A stretch of 11,499 nucleotides of DNA from positions 1 to 11,499 of the forward strand of contig CAZJPD010000028.1 in the NCBI GenBank assembly GCA_964547795.1, read 5' to 3'. The notes beneath the pieces were generated by a model. That model saw only the letters and a program-made list of their open reading frames with translations, had not been told where the DNA came from and made no database searches. The translations under genes and the position numbers were made by a program. Positions 6,306-11,499 of the stretch are shown in pieces. The number at the start of each line of letters is the position of its first letter. Positions within the stretch are counted from its first letter, which is position 1. The stretch is from CAZJPD01 sp964547795. Lineage in GTDB: Bacteria > Pseudomonadota > Alphaproteobacteria > Rickettsiales > Midichloriaceae.

Positions 6306-6367
6306 GTCAATTTATTATGCTAATTGACTATACTATAACACAAGTACCTCATCCTTTCTTACTTGTG
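6306..6367. other. Two adjacent perfect hairpins downstream of the BamF-like gene
   Basis: GTCAATT (6306-6312) pairs with AATTGAC (6322-6328), and CACAAGTA (6339-6346) pairs with TACTTGTG (6360-6367). The second lies about 41 bp beyond the end of the minus-strand lipoprotein gene and could act in 3'-end formation, but no T-tract follows on either strand. The rest of 6245-6408 shows no gene. Confidence 0.3.
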
Positions 6368-6408
6368 CCGCACTCTTATTGTCAAGGTTTAGTATTAGCA
6401 CCTGATTC

Positions 6409-6699
6409 TCAATGAGGTGGAGAGGGATTGTTAAATTGTCTCATAAAATTTTTATCCTCTGAAGATAAAGTCTTTTTAGTGTTTGATGCCCCATCTTGTT
6501 CAGGGCTTCCAAAATCCTCTTTCGCATTTGGATCAGGCAAAGTAAACATAGGCGGGATGGTAAGTGGTTGATTAGGGATTACTGTAAACTCATCAGGTGG
6601 AGTTTTACTCAATCCCAAAAAAGATTTTGTTTTTTTGTTACATCCAGATAATGCAAACATAAAAACACATAAACTAAAAATAGCAATTTTATTCAGCAT
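6409..6699 (-). CDS. Small lipoprotein, DUF3035/BamF-like
   Basis: A 96-residue precursor with a lipoprotein signal: MLNKIAIFSLCVFMFALSGC, lipobox LSGC, with C20 as the acylated residue. The mature part has the alphaproteobacterial DUF3035 signature, SFLGLSKTPPDEFTVI (about 26-41), then a proline-rich segment with TIPPMFTLPDP. In Caulobacter the protein of this family, BamF, is a subunit of the outer-membrane beta-barrel assembly complex, and a role as an outer-membrane-anchored Bam accessory lipoprotein is the likely reading here. It is shorter than typical members, ending in a polar low-complexity tail (NFMRQFNNPSPPH). GAGAG lies 3 bp before ATG 6699. It is divergent from comEC, with 69 bp between the starts, and is intact. 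Confidence 0.8.
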   Translation of the reverse strand: MLNKIAIFSLCVFMFALSGCNKKTKSFLGLSKTPPDEFTVIPNQPLTIPPMFTLPDPNAKEDFGSPEQDGASNTKKTLSSEDKNFMRQFNNPSPPH

Positions 6700-6768
6700 A
6701 TTCTCTCACATAAAGTTTCTCATAGTATATAAAAATATTTGTTAATTAAAAGGTATTTTTTAGGTATC
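6700..6768. promoter_or_regulatory. Divergent intergenic region between bamF-like gene and comEC
   Basis: This 69-bp AT-rich gap must hold the promoters of two divergent genes. On the minus strand TATACT (about 6724-6729) resembles a -10 box. On the plus strand TATATAAAA (6726-6734) is similar. No convincing -35 elements are seen, so only the position is well supported. Confidence 0.3.
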
Positions 6769-8825
6769 ATGTCTTTGTGGGTATATGATTTGCAGGATTT
6801 GTCATTAATAATAAAGTCCATTCATTGGGATTGATTCCCGTTTTTTTAAGTATTGGAATATTGATTTATTTTAATACAAGCAACAGTCTTGCCTTTTCAC
6901 AAATCACTTACATATTCCTGTTCAATCTAACATGCTTTTTTGTGGCAAGAAAGTACCTAGAACAATACAAAATTATACAGATGATATTTTTTACCCTAAT
7001 GCTTGCAACGATAGGATATGGCTTGATCTTTATTAGGGTAAACAATATTAAAACAGCTCAGTTTAATGTTCAAAAATTGGAAGGGAGAATTATCGCAGAA
7101 ATAGAAGAGATTGAGGTCAGGGGAGATGAGAAAAAATTGTTATTGAAAAATGTAAAATTTATTAAACGTCCTGATGTTTCACAATTAAAAAGAGTAAAAT
7201 TAGTAGTTAGAACAAGGACAAAAAACATTGAGAAAAACGATCGAATCATTGTTGATGCTAATCTTATGTCACCACCAGAAGCAGTACTCCCAGGTAGTTT
7301 TGATTATGCTAGATATGCCTTTTTTCAGGAGATAGGTGCTATAGGCTATGCCACAGGAAATATAAAAATTATCGAGAAAGGCAATCCAGAAAATTTATCA
7401 TTAATAGCGAAAGTAAAGATTGCTGTTTTTAATAGTTTTTATGCGGGCATGGAAAGTAAATATGCCGCTATTGCTACCACATTATTCTTGGGAAACTCAA
7501 AAAAAATTGATAATCACACGTATGAAAAAGTTAGAATCTCGGGAATTGCTCACCTATTTGCAATTTCAGGAATGCACATTGCATTTATAGCTGGATTGAT
7601 ATTTCTCGCAAGCAATATCATTTTTTCTAAAATTTACCACCCAGATGTTAAAGTAAACAGCAAAAAAATATCTGCAGTAATAACGATTTGTTTCTCATTA
7701 TTTTATTTGCTTTTGGCAAATGCTCCTATATCAGCTCAAAGAGCCTTTACTATGACAATGCTAGTATTAATAGGCATATTGATGGATAGGAAAACCACTC
7801 CTTTAAGGGCTCTAAGTTTTACAGCAGTAGTTATATTACTTCTCACACCAGAAGCATTGCTCAGTGCCAGCCTACAGATGTCATTTTCTGCCTGCCTTTC
7901 GTTAATATATGGATTCGAATTCCTTCAAAAAACCTCCATTTTGAATTTTAGCTCAGAAACCAGATTAATAACAAAACTAATGATATACTTCCTTTCTATT
8001 GTCCTTGCTAGCATACTTACGACACTTGCAACTAGTATATTTATCATCTTTCATTTCAAAAACTTTTCCACATATAGTGTTATCACAAATTTACTGGCAA
8101 TCCCCCTTACTGAATTTGTCATAATGCCTTTTGGGATATTAGGTATGATGCTCATTCCATTTAAACTTGAGTTTCTTGGATATTCCCCAATGGAATTTGG
8201 AATAAAATTGCTTCTCCAAATTTCTAATGCAATAGCATCACTACCACACTCTATTATAAAAATAAACACAGTGGGAAACACTTGTCTATTCAGCTATGTT
8301 CTAGGATGTATTTCATTCATGGTTTTTAAAGGGAGGCTAAGGCATATTTGCCTAATATTTTTTGTTATTTCTGTATACGAGTTTCTTTCATATAAGTTAC
8401 CAAATATTGTCATTAGTAAAAACGCTAAAATGATTGCTGTAAAAGACTTAAAAGATGATAAATTATATTTAATCAGCGGATTTAGAGAAAGGTATATAAA
8501 GAAAATTTGAGAACAGGAATTAGGGCTGAAAAAGATGGATAAAGATCACTTGAAAGGAATTTGTATGGATGGTATATGCAATATACTAGAATATGGCTTA
8601 CTTATCATTTTTAAGGAAAAACATCTTGCTACCATTTGCCAAGATGAAATAAAAATCGTCATCAATCTCACTGAAGACAAAAATCATGTGTATAAAGGTA
8701 GTTTTGTCAGCATAAATAAGCAAGGTTTAGAAAACAATGGGACTCACATGATTTGGATGGACAAAAATAACATCCGTATAAAAAGTAACGAAGATTATAG
8801 GTTTCAAAAACCTTGGGAAAGTTGA
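6769..8825 (+). pseudogene. comEC: ComEC/Rec2-type DNA uptake channel, frameshifted at the 5' end and broken by an in-frame TGA
   Basis: ComEC is the inner-membrane channel that passes single-stranded DNA into the cytoplasm. ATG 6769 opens MSLWVYDLQDLSLIIKSIHW and then hits TGA 6832. In the next frame GLIPVFLSIGIL continues from TTG 6825. One missing base in the GGG run at 6827-6829 explains the break. The body holds a DUF4131 region with SPPEAVLPGSFDYARY and IGAIGYATG, then the multi-span competence domain with GIAHLFAISGMH (about residues 244-255) and NAPISAQRAF. At 8508-8510 an in-frame TGA follows ERYIKKI. The same frame goes on with EQELGLKKMDKDHL through GTHMIWMDKNNIRI to PWES at 8825, the usual C-terminal tail in Rickettsiales. 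TGG to TGA is the likely change. The repaired protein is about 685 residues. Even with the TGA, a long channel-like piece (6825-8510) could be made from TTG. No metallo-beta-lactamase domain is present, as is common in this order. Confidence 0.88.
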
Positions 8826-8854
8826 TTGCTTAAAATTTCTGGGAGTATCAGCTG

Positions 8855-9063
8855 TAGCTTATCACACAAAGGTTTAGACATATTATTAATATATTTTCGT
8901 CATTGCGAGCCTGTGCAACAGGCATGGCAACCCACCCCCCTGCCCTGTCATTGCGAACTCACAGAGTGAGTGTGGCAATCTCTGGATCACTACAATCGCT
9001 GTTGCGATCTCGTGATGACGGAATAAAAAAGTTAAAATATCTATATCTTAGTGGTATATGCTA
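8855..9063 (+). repeat. MITE-like palindromic element, copy C
   Basis: This 209-bp element starts TAGCTTATCACACAAAGG and ends GTGGTATATGCTA, the reverse complement of copy A in order and mostly in sequence. TA follows at 9064-9065, but the left flank is TG (8853-8854), so one target copy has mutated or the end has shifted. Hairpins GCCTGT-GCA-ACAGGC (8909-8923) and ACTCAC-AGA-GTGAGT (8957-8971) are perfect. It begins 29 bp after the end of the comEC relic. The 62-codon frame at 8903-9091 has the same repeat-derived peptide as in copy B and is not a real gene. Confidence 0.85.
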
Positions 9064-9161
9064 TAAAAATAGATGCAAGGTCATTTTGTAATGAAGTGAA
9101 ATTTTGATTTTCCTTTAGGAAGTCCCATAGAGTAATACTTGAGTCTATTATCTACTCTGAT

Positions 9162-10484
9162 TTAAAAATCTAAATCTTTAATCTTTTTGTGAAGTGCTGG
9201 TCTTTCTATGCCTATAAATCTTGCTGTTCGTGAGATATTATTACCCAATCTTTTTAGTTGGAACTCAATGTACTCTTTTTCAAATGCCCTTTTTGCTTCT
9301 TTAAGAGTTTTGCTGTAAAAAGATAAATTAATTTTATTATCTGAACTTTCACTTTTAGAAATACTTAGCTGTATAATGCTTGAATCCAATATTTTCTTAC
9401 CCAATAATATGACCTTTAATATAGAGTTTTCTATGACATTTTTTAACTCCAGAATGTTACCAGGCCAATCGTAGGAAATTAATTTTAAGTAAAAATCATT
9501 GGTCACTTTCAAATTTGAAAGGCAATAATTTTTGCTAAATTGCTCCATATAATGGTCTATGGTGGGCTGTATGTCCTGCTTTCTATCCCTAAGGGGTGGT
9601 ATATACAAAGCTATATCACATAACCTTTGATATAAAGTTGGATTGAAATTTCCTAAATCAACTAGCTCTTTTATATTGTTTCTTGATGAGCAGATGATTT
9701 TGCATTTTTGAGTATGATCTACGTTAGCTTGTGTAGTATTTATGTACTGAAGCAGTTTTTCCTGAAAAGGAGGTGAAAGGTTGTAAATTTCATTTATATA
9801 TAAGGTTGCTCCTTTGGCTTTTTCGAATATAGATGCAGAATTAACCGTACCAAATAATATCTCATTCAGCTCTTTTTCAGAGTGATTTCCTAGATTAACT
9901 TTAAAAAATGGCTTTTCAGATGAGTTTGAGTAACTATGAATCAACCTAGCCAGTTTCTCTTTTCCAACCCCTATTTCTCCATATATTAAAATTCGAGTGT
10001 TATGGGTAGCATTGGTAATAATTTTATTCTTTATATCAATAATTTGTTTGCTCTTACCAACTAAAGAAAGAAGGTCACTCTGTTGTTTAAGTTGGTGATT
10101 ATATTCTCTAAGTGCTATATTTTCTAGTGTCCGTTTTATGGTAATGACTAATTTTTCAGATTTGAAGGGTTTTTCTATAAAGTCGTATGCTCCTAGCTTT
10201 ATAGCTCTTATAGCTGTTTCAATATTAGCATGTCCACTAATGACAATTACAGGAATGTGTTTGTAATTTTCTTGAATTACTTTCAGCAATCCCAAGCCGT
10301 CCATATCGCTTCCCTCTAGCCAAACGTCGAGAATAATGAGTTGGGGCAAAGTTGTTTTCAATACTTCTAGTGCAGATGCTGAATTAAGCACAAAGTCTGT
10401 ATTTAATCCTAAATCCTCTTCAGTTATGTCCTTAACTAATTCCCCTATATCACGCTCATCATCAATTACTAAAACATCTAACAT
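9162..10484 (-). CDS. ntrX: NtrX-like response regulator (NtrC family) with degenerate AAA+ domain
   Basis: A 440-residue cytoplasmic regulator with three domains. The receiver (1-115) has D8/D9, phospho-acceptor D53 in ILDVWLEGSDMDGL (typical of NtrX), S83 and K105, so phosphotransfer should work. The AAA+ domain (140-360) keeps Walker A GEIGVGKE (169-176). It has lost the sigma-54-contacting GAFTGA loop (LFGTVNSASIFEKAKGATL), has N231 in place of the Walker B aspartate (YINEI) and L345 in place of the sensor II arginine (WPGNILEL). The Fis-type helix-turn-helix (412-440) reads LGNNISRTARFIGIERPALH and looks sound. NtrX normally pairs with the kinase NtrY, which is not in this window. Rickettsiales lack sigma-54, so a role as a DNA-binding regulator of sigma-70 promoters is likely. 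The gene follows dedA by 5 bp and is probably co-transcribed with it. Confidence 0.9.
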   Translation of the reverse strand: MLDVLVIDDERDIGELVKDITEEDLGLNTDFVLNSASALEVLKTTLPQLIILDVWLEGSDMDGLGLLKVIQENYKHIPVIVISGHANIETAIRAIKLGAYDFIEKPFKSEKLVITIKRTLENIALREYNHQLKQQSDLLSLVGKSKQIIDIKNKIITNATHNTRILIYGEIGVGKEKLARLIHSYSNSSEKPFFKVNLGNHSEKELNEILFGTVNSASIFEKAKGATLYINEIYNLSPPFQEKLLQYINTTQANVDHTQKCKIICSSRNNIKELVDLGNFNPTLYQRLCDIALYIPPLRDRKQDIQPTIDHYMEQFSKNYCLSNLKVTNDFYLKLISYDWPGNILELKNVIENSILKVILLGKKILDSSIIQLSISKSESSDNKINLSFYSKTLKEAKRAFEKEYIEFQLKRLGNNISRTARFIGIERPALHKKIKDLDF

Positions 10485-10489
10485 ATAGC

Positions 10490-11107
10490 TTAGTTAATCT
10501 TTTTTCTTTTATTTTTTATATATATAAAAATGGCAACTAAAATAACAATTGAAATAATAATGAAATTAAATCGCTTGATGTATGCAGATATTAACCTTTC
10601 ATTTGTGCTAATGACATGACCTAAATATAGCAGGAATGATAACCATATAAAACTGCCTATGAATGTATATATACAAAAAAGTCTTAAATCCATTCTTGTA
10701 AGTCCTGCTGGAAATGAAATAAAATGTTTTACCCCTGGTAGTATTCTTCCGAAAAATGTTGATACCCTTCCATATTTATTAAAAAATAACTCTAAAGAGT
10801 GTAACTGCCCAGGTTTTAGAAAGAAATATTTTCCATAATTGATAAATAATTTCCTTCCAAAATAATGTGCAATCGCATAGTTCAACAGTGAACCTGCTAA
10901 AGTGCCAGATAGGCTGGCAATTAACACATAAACCATATTCATTTCTCCTTTAGCTATCAAGTATCCTGCTGGAATAAGGGTAAATTCGCTCGGTATGGGA
11001 ATAAATGTACTCTCTATAAATGTCATAAAAAATATTCCAAAATACCCAAATGTTTGGACAAAATCCAAAATTAGCCTGACTATTTCTTCAATGAATTCAA
11101 TAAACAC
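10490..11107 (-). CDS. dedA: DedA-family membrane protein
   Basis: A 205-residue integral inner-membrane protein of the DedA (VTT/SNARE-associated) superfamily, whose members flip or recycle lipid carriers such as undecaprenyl phosphate or phosphatidylethanolamine. Family signs are the ESTFIPIPSE segment with E32 and E41 (re-entrant loop acids), PAGYLIAKG (46-54), FFGRILPGVKHFISFPAG (118-135) with R121 and the re-entrant GVKHFISFPAG loop, and two closing transmembrane helices. The basic tail KNKRKKIN should be cytoplasmic. The start is GTG (11105-11107). No better ATG fits the N-terminus, and the Shine-Dalgarno is weak. It is the first gene of a minus-strand pair with ntrX. Which lipid it handles cannot be read from the sequence. 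Confidence 0.88.
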   Translation of the reverse strand: MFIEFIEEIVRLILDFVQTFGYFGIFFMTFIESTFIPIPSEFTLIPAGYLIAKGEMNMVYVLIASLSGTLAGSLLNYAIAHYFGRKLFINYGKYFFLKPGQLHSLELFFNKYGRVSTFFGRILPGVKHFISFPAGLTRMDLRLFCIYTFIGSFIWLSFLLYLGHVISTNERLISAYIKRFNFIIISIVILVAIFIYIKNKRKKIN

Positions 11108-11184
11108 CTTATAAAAATAGGTATTATTCTATGAGCTTATGATGTAGTATAAACGGACTGAATAAAATCACAATTAATATATTT

Positions 11185-11499
11185 ATGGATATTTTGGATG
11201 AAGCAAAGCAAGAGGTACAAAAGGAGGGATTTATACGTATTTATAAAAATTATGGCAAATACTTAGTAGGCTTGCTTTTAGTAACTTTGATTTTTTTAGT
11301 TTCTTATTTTTGGTGGCAGAGTTATCAGGAAAGCGTAATTTTGGATGAAGCAAATGAGTATAATAATGCTCTTTCAATGAATAAGAAAGGTACGATCAGC
11401 AAGTTAGAAAATTTAAAAGAAAAGAAGGGTATATACGGTGCTTTAGCTCAGTTACAGTTGGCTGCAATTTATATTGACGAAAAAGATTTTAACAGAGCA
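11185..11499 (+). CDS. Membrane-anchored tetratricopeptide-like protein (YfgM/TPR_21 type), 5' part
   Basis: The frame starts with ATG 11185 and is open to the window edge (105 codons). The layout is a short charged N-terminus (MDILDEAKQEVQKEGFIRIY), a single transmembrane helix (about residues 26-45, LVGLLLVTLIFLVSYFWW), then a helical outer region with LDEANEYNNAL and YGALAQLQLAAIYIDEKDFN. This is the layout of the YfgM/TPR_21 family, small inner-membrane proteins with periplasmic TPR-like repeats that sit beside the Sec translocon or BamB in other proteobacteria. In alphaproteobacteria it often precedes bamB and der, but that part lies outside the window. It is divergent from dedA, with 77 bp between the starts. 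No clear Shine-Dalgarno is seen before ATG 11185. Confidence 0.75.
   Translation, partial: MDILDEAKQEVQKEGFIRIYKNYGKYLVGLLLVTLIFLVSYFWWQSYQESVILDEANEYNNALSMNKKGTISKLENLKEKKGIYGALAQLQLAAIYIDEKDFNRA

Noticed and set aside
8051..8281. Minus-strand 76-codon frame inside comEC
   Set aside because: It is an antisense shadow of the conserved membrane part of comEC.
8508..8510. TGA as a tryptophan codon (recoding) in comEC
   Set aside because: TGA is used as the natural end of other genes here, for example the BamF-like gene and the final comEC stop, so a simple nonsense mutation is more likely.
5954..9065. CRISPR array or phage attachment sites from the repeated CATTGCGAG/CTCGTGATGACGG words
   Set aside because: Repeats are in three dispersed elements with terminal inverted repeats and TA flanks, not regularly spaced units with unique spacers, and no cas or integrase genes are present.
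8903..9091. Small plus-strand frame beginning MRACATGMATHPPALSLR
   Set aside because: It lies inside MITE copy C, and a near-identical peptide appears in copy B (6007-6237); copy A has a frame on its other strand (1974-2174). These are repeat-derived frames without ribosome sites.

Overview
This AT-rich window looks like a chromosomal segment of an obligately intracellular alphaproteobacterium of the order Rickettsiales. The evidence is the protein set (NtrX-like response regulator, short DUF3035/BamF-type lipoprotein, RodA, ZapA with an upstream coiled-coil partner, ComEC without a nuclease domain), the low GC content, and three copies of a palindromic repeat rich in CATTGCGAG/CTCGTGATGACGG words. 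The genus cannot be fixed by reading alone. A run of 10 Ns shows that this is a draft assembly.

Layout from left to right: a DNA adenine/cytosine-N4-type methyltransferase broken by an in-frame TAA and by the assembly gap (129-869); a plus-strand pair of Z-ring genes, a coiled-coil protein and zapA (879-1559); a graveyard with a RelE-like toxin fragment fused to an IS481-type transposase remnant, itself interrupted by a MITE-like element (1571-2228); the minus-strand prfA-rodA pair, overlapping by 11 bp (2368-4564); a frameshifted XRE-family repressor (4645-5072); greA, whose stop codon shares a base with a tRNA-Arg(CCG) (5325-5877); a second MITE (5956-6241); a BamF-like lipoprotein on the minus strand (6409-6699), divergent from a comEC relic with a frameshift and a nonsense codon (6769-8825); a third MITE (8855-9063); the minus-strand pair dedA-ntrX (9162-11107); and the first 105 codons of a membrane-anchored TPR-type protein running off the right edge (11185-11499).

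The intact genes are housekeeping: cell elongation and division (rodA, zapA and partner), translation termination, transcript cleavage, outer-membrane assembly, envelope lipid handling and a two-component regulator. The broken ones (methyltransferase, toxin, transposase, XRE regulator, comEC) are accessory functions. This is the usual pattern of ongoing genome reduction.

The sharpest observations are: (1) removing MITE copy A with one TA restores an open transposase reading frame, which defines the element ends and its TA target duplication; (2) the three MITE copies keep hairpins with a compensatory base change; (3) the NtrX protein lacks the GAFTGA loop, the Walker B aspartate and the sensor II arginine; (4) four separate lesions are seen in otherwise readable genes, each repairable by one base. 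I did not find a convincing new multi-gene system.
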